DNA of 14,366 nt from Methylococcales bacterium. Its GTDB lineage: Bacteria > Pseudomonadota > Gammaproteobacteria > Methylococcales > Methylomonadaceae. Made by a program: the position numbers and the translations under genes. Positions 1-7,164 of this stretch are shown here, piece after piece. Position 1 is the first letter of the stretch. Each line of letters starts with the position of its first letter. The notes below the pieces were generated by a model. The model saw only the letters and a list, made by a program, of their open reading frames with translations. It had not been told where the DNA came from and did no database searches. Location: assembly GCA_023144875.1 (NCBI GenBank), contig JAGLEW010000149.1:1-14366 (forward strand), read 5' to 3'.

Positions 1-446
1 TTGGTGTCAATTAAAAAAGAATTAAAGGTTTTAACGAACTTTTCACGATCAACGCCATGCGCTACAAAAAAATCAGCTAGTTGAGATTCCGTTTGTAATT
101 TTTGTTTTTTGTTTTGAATCGCATCAAAAAAATCGGCGTGAACTTGGTCAACAACACCCAGTGATTCCGCAATAAAATAGGCTTTGGCATGATCTGCCCA
201 TTGCTGGTTAAAGGCGGCAGGTTGGCGGATGTAGTTTACATTGTCAGGTTTTACAGCCAACCATTTGTCCAGTTGAGGCTCTAAATGATAGCAATGTGGG
301 CAGCCGTACCAAAAAAACTCCAATACTTCGACTTTACTGGTATCGGTGACAGGTTGTGCGGGGGATATAAGCTCATAACCTTTGCCTTCTGCGTGTAAGA
401 GGGCGCTAAAGCTAAACAAAAAAAAGAAAACAATACGTTTAAACAT
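1..446 (-). CDS. dsbA: Thiol:disulfide interchange protein DsbA (3' end beyond window)
   Basis: Periplasmic thioredoxin-fold oxidase that introduces disulfide bonds into exported proteins. I translated it by hand from the ATG at 446; 148 codons are visible and the frame is still open at base 1, so the C-terminal part is missing. Residues 1-19 form a signal peptide with a Lys/Arg start, a Phe/Leu-rich core and a probable cut after LHA. The active site is FFWYGCPHCYH, with the redox cysteines at 49 and 52 (CPHC, the classic DsbA dipeptide); the cis-proline lies outside the window. An AGGAG ribosome site sits just upstream of the ATG. It starts 41 bp after the cytochrome c4 stop on the same strand, so the two are probably co-transcribed. 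Cytochrome c4, DsbA and EngB are also neighbours in Pseudomonas-type genomes. Seen: motif and signal peptide. Known: DsbA family. Inferred: operon. Confidence 0.95.
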   Translation of the reverse strand, partial: MFKRIVFFFLFSFSALLHAEGKGYELISPAQPVTDTSKVEVLEFFWYGCPHCYHLEPQLDKWLAVKPDNVNYIRQPAAFNQQWADHAKAYFIAESLGVVDQVHADFFDAIQNKKQKLQTESQLADFFVAHGVDREKFVKTFNSFLIDT

Positions 447-487
447 AAAAACTCCTGATGAGTATGGGTTTAAAAAAATGAATGGCG

Positions 488-1189
488 TTATTTTTTACGA
501 TTCATTACTGAAATATAATAGGAAACCGCCTGAATTTCTTCATCGGTCATTTTCTTTGCAATCATACCCATAATGTTATCGGCATCTTGGCTACGACGTC
601 CTTTTTGAAAGTCGGCTAAGGTTTTGATTAAATAATCGGCATGTTGGGCTTTTAATGCTGGATAGGACGCGGGTTGATTACCATCGCCATTGACGCCATG
701 ACAGGCAGAACAAGCCGACACTTTAGACTCTAAATTACCGTTTAAGTACAGACTTTTCCCTTTTGCCAATAAAATGTCGAGTTTTTGTTGTTGTTTCTTT
801 TTAATCAGCTCAATAGCGGCTTCATCTTCTTCGTCCTCCTCCTCATCACTCAATGGTAATAGGGGCATTTCATTACTTGTGACCGCTTGTGCCGCATAAA
901 AATCGGCAAGGTCTGCCATTGATTCATCGCTTAGACTGGCGGCTAAAGGTGCCATCATGGGTGCATTTCGAGTGCCTTTTCTAAGTTCTTGTAAGGTTTT
1001 CACTAAATAGGACGCATGTTGCCCTGCTAATTTTGGAAACGTTGCAACCGTGCTATTACCCGTTTCACCATGACAGCCAGCACAGGCAGCCGCTTGTTGT
1101 TTACCTGCCTCAGTATTGGCTTTGGCGTGTACAATAGCGGTGGTGGATAAGGTTAATGTAATTGAAAGTGTGAGTAATTTTTTCAGCAT
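488..1189 (-). CDS. Di-haem cytochrome c4 with acidic inter-domain linker
   Basis: Exported electron carrier of the cytochrome c4 family, 233 aa, thought in this family to pass electrons towards terminal oxidases. A signal peptide covers residues 1-22 (cut after VHA). Two class I cytochrome c domains follow, with haem sites CAGCH at 36-40 and CSACH at 160-164. Met-containing segments downstream of each (APMMAPLAASLSD near 77-88 and NIMGMIAKKMTDEE near 205-218) fit the distal haem ligands. The start is the ATG at 1189: AGGGG lies seven bases upstream, whereas the in-frame TTG at 1192 would be too close to it. The odd part is residues 112-145, a linker holding an almost pure Asp/Glu run (115-123) followed by a Lys/Gln-rich helix; ordinary c4 proteins are about 200 aa with a short neutral linker. 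It lies upstream of dsbA on the same strand. Confidence 0.93.
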   Translation of the reverse strand: MLKKLLTLSITLTLSTTAIVHAKANTEAGKQQAAACAGCHGETGNSTVATFPKLAGQHASYLVKTLQELRKGTRNAPMMAPLAASLSDESMADLADFYAAQAVTSNEMPLLPLSDEEEDEEDEAAIELIKKKQQQKLDILLAKGKSLYLNGNLESKVSACSACHGVNGDGNQPASYPALKAQHADYLIKTLADFQKGRRSQDADNIMGMIAKKMTDEEIQAVSYYISVMNRKK

Positions 1190-1310
1190 CAAACGTCCCC
1201 TTTAAAGGAATAAAAAATAATAAGGCGGTTTTAATTTAAAATAATGATCGTTTTGACTAAGATTTTTTACCTTAGCCACCTCTTTTTATAACATCTTATA
1301 CGAGATAACG

Positions 1311-1904
1311 ATGAATCCAGTTTATCATCAAGCTAAATTTATTAATAGTGCGCCTCAACTTAGTCTTGCCCCCCCCGATGAAGGCCTGGAAATTGCGTTT
1401 GCAGGGCGTTCAAATGCAGGAAAATCCAGTGCTATTAATACCTTAACACGTCAAAAAGCCTTAGCCCGAATTAGTAAAACCCCTGGACGAACACAATTGT
1501 TAAATTTTTTTGAGATAGAAGCGGGAAAGCGTTTTGTGGATTTACCAGGTTATGGCTATGCTAAAGTACCGATTGCGGTTAGAAAGCAATGGCGAAAAAT
1601 GATGGAGACCTATTTAACGGATCGCAAAGCACTTTGTGGGATTGTCTTAGTGATGGATATACGACATCCGTTAACTGAGTTTGATTGGCAGATGATTGAA
1701 TGGTGTGGGCACTCAACCCTTCCTTTGCATATTCTATTAACTAAAATGGATAAAGTAAATTACGGTGCGGCTAAAAACACGTTACTAAAGGTTGAGCGAG
1801 AATTAGATGCGGTTGAATTCCCACTCAGTTTGCAATTATTTTCAGCGTCAAAAAAGAAAGGGGTGAATGAAGTTCATCGAGTCTTAGATCAATGGTTTCA
1901 TTAA
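1311..1904 (+). CDS. engB: Ribosome biogenesis GTP-binding protein EngB (YsxC/YihA)
   Basis: Small essential GTPase used in assembly of the large ribosomal subunit, 197 aa, full length for the family. All G motifs are visible: G1 GRSNAGKS at 32-39, switch I TPGRTQ at 56-61, G3 DLPGYGYA at 77-84, G4 TKMDK at 143-147 and G5 SAS near 178. The ATG at 1311 gives the usual short N-terminal extension before the G domain; GAGA upstream is a weak ribosome site. An eight-C run (1369-1376) encodes part of Ala-Pro-Pro at residues 20-22. The gene is divergent from cytochrome c4 across 121 bp. Its TAA forms a shared TTAA with the stop of the convergent caspase-like gene, leaving no room for a separate terminator between them. 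Confidence 0.98.
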   Translation: MNPVYHQAKFINSAPQLSLAPPDEGLEIAFAGRSNAGKSSAINTLTRQKALARISKTPGRTQLLNFFEIEAGKRFVDLPGYGYAKVPIAVRKQWRKMMETYLTDRKALCGIVLVMDIRHPLTEFDWQMIEWCGHSTLPLHILLTKMDKVNYGAAKNTLLKVERELDAVEFPLSLQLFSASKKKGVNEVHRVLDQWFH

Positions 1905-3427
1905 GCTGATCGAGCGAGGCGAAATCCTAGGTTATATTCGCGGGTTTTCATGCCGCCTTTACTCCGATTTGCTGAACGTAAACGTCCTTTTCCACTGGTC
2001 CAAGACCCCCCTCGAATGGTGAAACGACCAAAATTACTATCGGTTTTATGCAGGCATGATTTTTTATTGCCATTATTGTCACGATCATACTCAGAACACA
2101 TCCATTCCCACACATTGCCAGACATATCATACAAACCAAAACCATTCGGCGGATAAGAGCCTACTTCGGTGGTTCTATCTATTTCACAATCATGATAATT
2201 GGCTTTTGAGCAATCAATCGTATTTCCCCAGTAATAAGCACTCTTACTGCCTGATCGGGCGGCATATTCCCATTCTTCTTCCGTGGGCAAACGATAGTGA
2301 TTATTGGTTTTGGCATTTAATTTTACAATAAATTTTTGCACATCTTTCCAACTAACAGATTCAACGGGGTATCGATTATTTCTAAAGTTAGAAGGTCTAT
2401 CCCCCATAATATCTAACCACTGTTTTTGAGTTACTTCAAATTTTCCCATTTCAAAATTATCCACACAAACTTTTTTTTGTGCTTCATCACTGGATCGGCT
2501 TTCTTCAGAACCTGTGCTGCCCATATTATAACAATTACCTTCGATATGAACCATTTCAGGCTCTATCATTAAACACGACTCCACAGGTAAAGGCACAACC
2601 AGCTTAGAAATAAGAGGCGTTGATGGTAAGAGTGCTTGTCTTTTTTTCTTTGGTAAAATATTGGCTCGTGAGGCGTAAATTTTGGTTGGAGTCGGTGCCA
2701 TCACCGATTCTTCAGGCGCATTAAAATAAAAATCTGTTAATAAATTATAGGTAAATGAAGGGACTTGCATACCCCCTGTTTGTTCTCGAACATCGTTAAT
2801 TACTTTTTTAAACATTTGGTCAATGGATAACTTTTCGGTAATGCGAGTCGCTAAAAAATCCATAAACGTCCCATCTTCTGCCGATTCATTCGGTTGCGTT
2901 GCATAGGCAATAAAAGTGTTTTTACGCGCAATATTAGCAAGACCTCGACTCGCTCCACGGCTTGAAAAAATATTATCTCGGCACGCATCTAATATTACTA
3001 AATTAATTTTAGTTTTAGCATCGTACATGGCATTTAAAACTAACTCCGTATTAACAGCCTCGGTTTTTACTTCAAATTCACGACTAATGTGGGCTTTTAC
3101 TGGAATTAAATAGTTATCCCCATCAATTTGCATTCCATGACCTGCATAATAAAATAACCCCACCTCGTTGTTTTCTCTTAATGCTTCATTAAATTCACGA
3201 ATGGCTTCACGCATTTTTTCAAAACTAAGGTTTTCCTTTTGAATTACTGAAAAACCTAATGCCTTAAGTTTGTTCGCCAGTCGGTCAGTGTCATTAACGG
3301 CTTGATCAAGCTGAGGGAATATTTTATCGCTGTAATTGTCGTTTCCTATTAACAAAGCAACACGCGCTTGTGCTGTTTGCATACATAAACCTAGAATTAT
3401 TACTGCTAATGCATTTCTTATATTCAT
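1901..3427 (-). CDS. Exported caspase-like protease fused to FGE/sulfatase-modifying-like domain
   Basis: A two-domain exported protein of 508 aa. Residues 1-21 look like a signal peptide (cut after AQA; the Cys at 15 has no lipobox). Residues 22-235 form a peptidase C14 (caspase/orthocaspase) fold: first strand RVALLIGNDNY, catalytic His97 in FYYAGHG, catalytic Cys149 in NLVILDACRDN. A basic Pro/Lys-rich linker (about 240-285) leads to a formylglycine-generating-enzyme-like domain (about 290-508) with MVHIEGNCYNMG, RLPTEEEWEYAAR, GLYDMSGNVWEW, IRGGSW and LGFRLARS. The paired catalytic cysteines of true formylglycine enzymes are not seen around RGGSW, so this domain probably binds rather than modifies. 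The ATG at 3427 is preferred over GTG 3430 because AGGGG sits six bases upstream. It faces the CsgG/DUF4384 lipoprotein gene across a shared control region. Catalytic residues and fold are seen; proteolytic activity, substrate and role are not known. Confidence 0.92.
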   Translation of the reverse strand: MNIRNALAVIILGLCMQTAQARVALLIGNDNYSDKIFPQLDQAVNDTDRLANKLKALGFSVIQKENLSFEKMREAIREFNEALRENNEVGLFYYAGHGMQIDGDNYLIPVKAHISREFEVKTEAVNTELVLNAMYDAKTKINLVILDACRDNIFSSRGASRGLANIARKNTFIAYATQPNESAEDGTFMDFLATRITEKLSIDQMFKKVINDVREQTGGMQVPSFTYNLLTDFYFNAPEESVMAPTPTKIYASRANILPKKKRQALLPSTPLISKLVVPLPVESCLMIEPEMVHIEGNCYNMGSTGSEESRSSDEAQKKVCVDNFEMGKFEVTQKQWLDIMGDRPSNFRNNRYPVESVSWKDVQKFIVKLNAKTNNHYRLPTEEEWEYAARSGSKSAYYWGNTIDCSKANYHDCEIDRTTEVGSYPPNGFGLYDMSGNVWEWMCSEYDRDNNGNKKSCLHKTDSNFGRFTIRGGSWTSGKGRLRSANRSKGGMKTREYNLGFRLARSA

Positions 3428-3812
3428 CACTTTCCCCTACATCTATTACTGATGTATATTTATTCAAGATGAGAATTCACCACAAAAGATGGGTTACTTT
3501 ATTTTTTCTTTTTAGGTTGAATTATTCCTGACTTAGGCTTTATTGGTAGATTAAAGTCTATATCAGACGTTTTTTTATTTAAGTTGAAATGTAATAATTG
3601 TGAGATTAATCACGATTAGTCATTATGCTAGAAAAAAATTAAAAAAGATATTATTTAAGTAATTAAATTTAGTTGATTTTTAATGGGGAAAAAACCAAAA
3701 ACCACAAAAAGGAGTGAAAATATTTTTTAAAGTTTAAAAATCCATCTTGAATGTATTTTTGCAGGGCTAGTCTCAGCTTCTCTTTATTTTTTACCTTCAG
3801 ATGGGTATTGTT
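3428..3812. promoter_or_regulatory. AT-rich divergent control region between caspase-like and lipoprotein genes
   Basis: No convincing coding frame is present in these 385 bp. What can be seen: a TACATC / GATGTA inverted repeat (3438-3443 and 3451-3456, 7-nt loop) directly ahead of the caspase ribosome site; the ten-base word CATCTTGAAT read toward each gene (minus strand 3471-3462; plus strand 3743-3752), so each transcript may carry it; a near-consensus CRP-type palindrome at 3599-3614; and several A/T-rich -10-like hexamers (TATGCT 3624-3629 and TATTAT 3649-3654 on plus, TATAGA 3562-3557 on minus). The promoters are not resolved and none of these spacings is canonical relative to the palindrome. 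The ribosome site of the lipoprotein gene is weak. Confidence 0.5.
3599..3614. promoter_or_regulatory. CRP/Vfr-type binding site (candidate)
   Basis: TGTGAGATTAATCACG matches the two-fold symmetric CRP consensus TGTGA-N6-TCACA at nine of ten conserved positions. It lies near the middle of the divergent region, about 172 bp from the caspase-like start and 199 bp from the lipoprotein start, so one bound dimer could act on both. The match is seen directly; that a CRP-family protein of this organism binds it is inference, and the distance to the visible -10 candidates does not fit the standard class I or II spacing. Confidence 0.45.
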
Positions 3813-5147
3813 ATGCAATATAAAATTATAAATATCATGAGTGTTTCTTTATTAACCTTGTTTCTTGGTGCGTGTGCAAACCCCAAGGAAGCCTATAATA
3901 TTTATCAACCTAAGACATTGCCTGTTCGGAATATCACGCATTTTCATACAACCTTACAATGTTTTGATCGTTTGTTATTAAAAGCAAATTTAAGGCCCAT
4001 TTATGTAACCTCTGAAGGGATACCAAATCATGCAGGGAAAGTGATTAGTTTGTTAAGTGGGCGTGATATGTTAATTAATACCGTAAGCCAATTAGAAAGT
4101 AATGTTTTTCGATTTATAGACTTACCTTCTTTACCTGCAACCCAATTATTAGAGCAATTGGGGATTTCAAAAAGTCATCCTGTTTTATTTGAAGAATATC
4201 TCAAAACATATAGTCGTTGGAATAAAGGTAAAGCGCTTCCAAAGCCCGTTAATTATCCTGATTACAAAATTATTGGGGCAATTACACAGGTCGATAAAAA
4301 TATTATTTCGGGCGGAGCCGCGGCAAGTGTGAGTCTTCGTGATGCTGACTTTGGGGTAAGTAAAGATGATATGGTTTCGATTATATCGGCGGATATGAAT
4401 ATTGTGAATACGGCAAATTTTGAAGTATTAAATGGGGTTGGGAGTTCAAATTCAATTGCCGTTTACCGACAAGGTATTGCAGGTGATTTAGGTGGAAGAA
4501 TTAAAAGCGCAGGTATTTTTTTAAATTTTTCATTTGATGAAAGTGAAGGTATGCATCAAGCAATTAGAACTTTATTACAGCTAAATACATTGGAAGTATT
4601 AGGAAAGTTAGCTAAAGTTCCTTATAGAGAGTGTTTGCAATCAACCTATCAGAAAACAGAGGATGAAAGAGAAGAGACGCTAGAAAAATTACACACGGAT
4701 AGTGTTGTTTCATCAACCCCCCCTCTAGTACAATCGAAAGGGCCGCTGGATGTTGAGATTATGTCTGCTAAAGAAAAATACCAGTTAAATGATATTTTAA
4801 ATTTTAAAGCAAAAGTGTCAGAGGATGCTCATGTGCATTGTTACTATCAAAATTATGAGGGCTATATTTGGAAGATTTTTCCAAATAAACATCAAGCCAG
4901 TGATTATTTAATTGCCAATGAACCTGTAGGTATTATTGAACAAAATAAGGCGCATGAAATTGCGTTGTCTATGAATAACGTGACGGAGCAGGTTATGTGT
5001 GTTGCGGCACGAGAAGCGTTGGTTTCACCCTTGATAACGAAAGAGGGGGCGCTATCGGTGTCATCATTAGCACAAGTTGCTGAGAGTTATAAGCAACAAA
5101 ACAGCAAGCCTTTGAGTCAAAAAGTCTTTTCTTTTCAGGTTATGTAA
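3813..5147 (+). CDS. CsgG-like / DUF4384 lipoprotein
   Basis: Predicted lipoprotein of 444 aa. The signal ends in LFLGAC, with lipobox Leu-Gly-Ala and lipidated Cys21 when counted from the ATG at 3813; ATG 3801 would add four residues and ATG 3837 would leave a 12-residue leader without a positive charge, so 3813 is preferred, though no start has a good ribosome site. Residues about 30-270 resemble CsgG/HfaB-type outer-membrane secretion lipoproteins (YKIIGAITQVDKN, then a Gly/Ser-rich strand region and GGRIKSAGIFLNF). A charged spacer (about 275-305) precedes a DUF4384-like domain (about 308-390: VEIMSAKEKYQLNDIL, VHCYYQNYEGYIWKIFPN). DUF4384 is known fused to caspase-like domains in other proteins; here the caspase gene is the divergent neighbour. 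A seven-C run lies at 4717-4723. Domain calls are by eye: lipoprotein and DUF4384 fairly sure, CsgG likeness moderate. Confidence 0.8.
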   Translation: MQYKIINIMSVSLLTLFLGACANPKEAYNIYQPKTLPVRNITHFHTTLQCFDRLLLKANLRPIYVTSEGIPNHAGKVISLLSGRDMLINTVSQLESNVFRFIDLPSLPATQLLEQLGISKSHPVLFEEYLKTYSRWNKGKALPKPVNYPDYKIIGAITQVDKNIISGGAAASVSLRDADFGVSKDDMVSIISADMNIVNTANFEVLNGVGSSNSIAVYRQGIAGDLGGRIKSAGIFLNFSFDESEGMHQAIRTLLQLNTLEVLGKLAKVPYRECLQSTYQKTEDEREETLEKLHTDSVVSSTPPLVQSKGPLDVEIMSAKEKYQLNDILNFKAKVSEDAHVHCYYQNYEGYIWKIFPNKHQASDYLIANEPVGIIEQNKAHEIALSMNNVTEQVMCVAAREALVSPLITKEGALSVSSLAQVAESYKQQNSKPLSQKVFSFQVM

Positions 5148-5170
5148 ATTTTGGTACTCAAAGGTTGGTG

Positions 5171-5197
5171 CTTTAATCAATAATAATTAAAGTTTTT
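5171..5197 (+). terminator. Weak A/T-rich intrinsic terminator after the lipoprotein gene
   Basis: CTTTAAT (5171-5177) and ATTAAAG (5186-5192) form a seven-pair stem with an eight-base loop, followed by TTTTT on the plus strand. It begins 24 bp after the lipoprotein stop and overlaps the last codons and stop of convergent rplS. The stem is nearly all A/T, so efficiency is doubtful. On the minus strand the hairpin is not followed by a T run. Confidence 0.4.
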
Positions 5198-5531
5198 CTC
5201 TAATTCGAGCGGCACGCCCTGTTAAGTTGCGTAAATAATAAAGCTTAGCACGACGTACCGCCCCACGACGTTTTACATCAATGCTACTGATGATTGGACT
5301 GTGTGTTTGAAAAACACGTTCAACCCCTTCACCATAAGAAATTTTTCGAACGGTAAAGGCTGAATTAAGACCACGGTTACGCTTAGCAATTACAACCCCT
5401 TCAAAGGCTTGTAATCTTTCACGTTCGCCTTCTTTTACTTTAACCTGTACCACAACCGTATCACCTGGGTTAAAGGCGGGAATATCTTTTTTTAGCTGTG
5501 CTTGTTCTAATTCTTTAATAATATTGCTCAT
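5187..5531 (-). CDS. rplS: 50S ribosomal protein L19
   Basis: Large-subunit ribosomal protein at the 30S-50S interface, 114 aa, the usual size. Diagnostic segments are visible: FNPGDTVVVQVKVKEG near residues 20-35, RLQAFEGVVIAKRNRGLNS near 38-57, FTVRKISYGEGVERVF and the C-terminal VKRRGAVRRAKLYYLR. An AAGGT ribosome site precedes the ATG. It is the last gene of the rpsP-rimM-trmD-rplS operon and follows trmD by nine bases. Its 3' end overlaps a hairpin shared with the convergent lipoprotein gene. Confidence 0.98.
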   Translation of the reverse strand: MSNIIKELEQAQLKKDIPAFNPGDTVVVQVKVKEGERERLQAFEGVVIAKRNRGLNSAFTVRKISYGEGVERVFQTHSPIISSIDVKRRGAVRRAKLYYLRNLTGRAARIREKL

Positions 5532-5540
5532 TACGATACC

Positions 5541-6284
5541 TTATTGTACTTCAAGTTTAAATTCTTCTAACAAACCATGCTCGATAGCTGTTAGTTTTTT
5601 ATGTTCTAATAAATCTGAACGTTTTTTCCACGTTCGTCCTAAGGCTTGTTTTGTGCGCCAGCGTTCTATTTTTGCATGATTTCCACTTAACAATATCTCA
5701 GGCACATTCCCTTGGTCTAATTTTTCAGGCCGTGTGTAGTGAGGAAATTCTAAAAGCCCATCACTGTAAGAATCTTGTTTTGCAGAGTCTTCATCACCTA
5801 AAACATCTGGTAATAAACGTGTTACTGCATCAATAACAATCAGCGCGCCCAGTTCACCGCCACTGATCACATAATCACCTAATGACCATTCCTCATCACA
5901 GATAGTTTCAATAAACCGTTCGTCAACCCCTTCATAGCGCCCTGCTATTAAGATTAATTGGTCTGTGTCGTGTTTTATCGTGGACAATAAATGCTGATTA
6001 ATCACTTTTCCTTGTGGTGATAAATAAACGACTTTTTTATTTTTACAATCTTGACTGCTTTTAGCATTCTTAACTGCATCGGCTAGGGGTTGGTATTTCA
6101 TAACCATCCCAGGGCCACCACCATAAGGCTTTGCATCAACTGTGCGGTGTTTATCAGTGGTGTAATCTCGAGGGTTCCATGCGGACAAACTGACTATTTT
6201 TTTTTCAATTGCCTTGCCTGTCACCCCATAAGAAGCTGCTTGCATTACCATTTCAGGGAATAAACTAATTACATCAAAGTGCAT
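5541..6284 (-). CDS. trmD: tRNA (guanine37-N1)-methyltransferase TrmD
   Basis: SAM-dependent SPOUT-class enzyme that makes m1G at position 37 of tRNAs reading CNN codons and so prevents +1 frameshifting. At 247 aa it is full length. Seen: N-terminal MHFDVISLFPEM, the GGPGMVM loop near 57-63, and the trefoil-knot segments VVYLSPQGKVINQ, LILIAGRYEGVDERF and LGDYVISGGELGALIVIDAV, followed by the C-terminal region with ALGRTWKKRSDLL. Its ATG overlaps the rimM stop by one base (TAATG), implying translational coupling. It is part of the conserved rpsP-rimM-trmD-rplS operon. Confidence 0.98.
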   Translation of the reverse strand: MHFDVISLFPEMVMQAASYGVTGKAIEKKIVSLSAWNPRDYTTDKHRTVDAKPYGGGPGMVMKYQPLADAVKNAKSSQDCKNKKVVYLSPQGKVINQHLLSTIKHDTDQLILIAGRYEGVDERFIETICDEEWSLGDYVISGGELGALIVIDAVTRLLPDVLGDEDSAKQDSYSDGLLEFPHYTRPEKLDQGNVPEILLSGNHAKIERWRTKQALGRTWKKRSDLLEHKKLTAIEHGLLEEFKLEVQ

Positions 6285-6775
6285 TAAAGATCAGTGTCCC
6301 AATCAACCTGCATAAGACCTGTTTGAAGATTAATATTAACAATGACTTGAGGTTGTAAAAAAGGAATGAGGTGTTCTTTATCACCTTTAATAATCAGGAC
6401 ATCATTTGCACCTGTTTCAAGGATAGAATCAACCCTACCTAACGCATTACCTTCCAAGGTTTCAACCTTTAAGCCAATTAAGTCATGCCAGTAGTATTCA
6501 TTTTCCTCAGTAGTGGGCAGTGAGGTTTTATGAATTTGAATCTCGCTTCCAACCAATACCAGCGCTTCATTTCTATCTGAAATATTTTTTAACTGGGCAA
6601 CAAGGGTTTTTCCTTGCCGTCGTCCTCGCACTAATGTGACTTCTGTTTGTTTACCGTCTTTTTCTAAAATCCAAGTAGGATAGGTCAGGATATTTTCGCT
6701 AGGCTGTGTAAAAGAGAAAATTTTTAGCGCCCCATTTATTCCGAAAACACCTGATATTTTACCGAGTGTGATCAC
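6284..6775 (-). CDS. rimM: 16S rRNA processing protein RimM
   Basis: Assembly factor for the 30S head domain that binds ribosomal protein S19, 163 aa. The N-terminal RimM beta-barrel is recognisable (LGKISGVFGINGALKIFSFT near residues 4-23) and the C-terminal PRC-barrel by YYWHDLIGLKVETLEGNALG and VLIIKGDKEHLIPFL. The start is a GTG at 6775, the only start codon that gives the normal short N-terminus. The ribosome site ahead of it is poor, so translation probably depends on coupling with rpsP, whose stop is 18 bases upstream. Its stop overlaps the trmD ATG. Confidence 0.96.
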   Translation of the reverse strand: MITLGKISGVFGINGALKIFSFTQPSENILTYPTWILEKDGKQTEVTLVRGRRQGKTLVAQLKNISDRNEALVLVGSEIQIHKTSLPTTEENEYYWHDLIGLKVETLEGNALGRVDSILETGANDVLIIKGDKEHLIPFLQPQVIVNINLQTGLMQVDWDTDL

Positions 6776-6793
6776 GTTCTATGACTACTTAGC

Positions 6794-7060
6794 TTAGGCT
6801 GAAACAGCGTCAGCTTGTACTTTGCTATGATCTTTAATTAATTTTGCAACTCGGTCAGAGGCTTGAGCACCGTGTGATTTCCAGTGGGAAACTCGATCAA
6901 TATTTAAACGGATACGTTCTTCGCTTCCACGAGCAAAAGGGTTGAAAAAACCAAGACGTTCAATATAACGACCGTCACGACTATTTCGGCTGTCTGTAAC
7001 AACGATATGATAAAATGGACGGTTTTTTGCGCCACCGCGAGAAAGACGAATGCGTACCAT
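6794..7060 (-). CDS. rpsP: 30S ribosomal protein S16
   Basis: Small-subunit ribosomal protein, 88 aa, normal length. Recognised from MVRIRLSRGGAKNRPFYHIV at the N-terminus, then DSRNSRDGRYIERLGFFNPF and the C-terminal RVSHWKSHGAQASDRVAKLI. An AAAGGAA ribosome site lies about eight bases before the ATG at 7060. It is the first gene of the four-gene operon rpsP-rimM-trmD-rplS, with a candidate promoter at 7102-7129. Confidence 0.98.
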   Translation of the reverse strand: MVRIRLSRGGAKNRPFYHIVVTDSRNSRDGRYIERLGFFNPFARGSEERIRLNIDRVSHWKSHGAQASDRVAKLIKDHSKVQADAVSA

Positions 7061-7101
7061 TGATAGGTTCCTTTAAACAATAACTAAAAATTAATCGGCA
7101 T

Positions 7102-7129
7102 ATTTTACGCGATTTTTTTAAGATGTGCA
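7102..7129 (-). promoter_or_regulatory. Candidate sigma70 promoter of the rpsP operon
   Basis: Read on the minus strand, TGCACA (7129-7124, four of six to the -35 consensus) is followed after 16 bases by TAAAAT (7107-7102, five of six to the -10). Transcription would start near 7095, giving a leader of about 35 bases before rpsP. It lies in the only gap between hda and rpsP, where a promoter for the operon is expected. Confidence 0.5.
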
Positions 7130-7164
7130 GTATAAATTAATAATTTAAAACCGAATTAACGCTA

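Noticed and set aside
382..573. Plus-strand frame opposite the dsbA start and cytochrome c4 end
   Set aside because: It is a shadow of two well-supported minus-strand genes and has no recognisable product.
3380..3390. Lipobox in the caspase-like protein's leader (Leu-Gly-Leu-Cys)
   Set aside because: Position -1 is Leu, which does not fit the Gly/Ala/Ser required, and a good signal peptidase I site lies just after.
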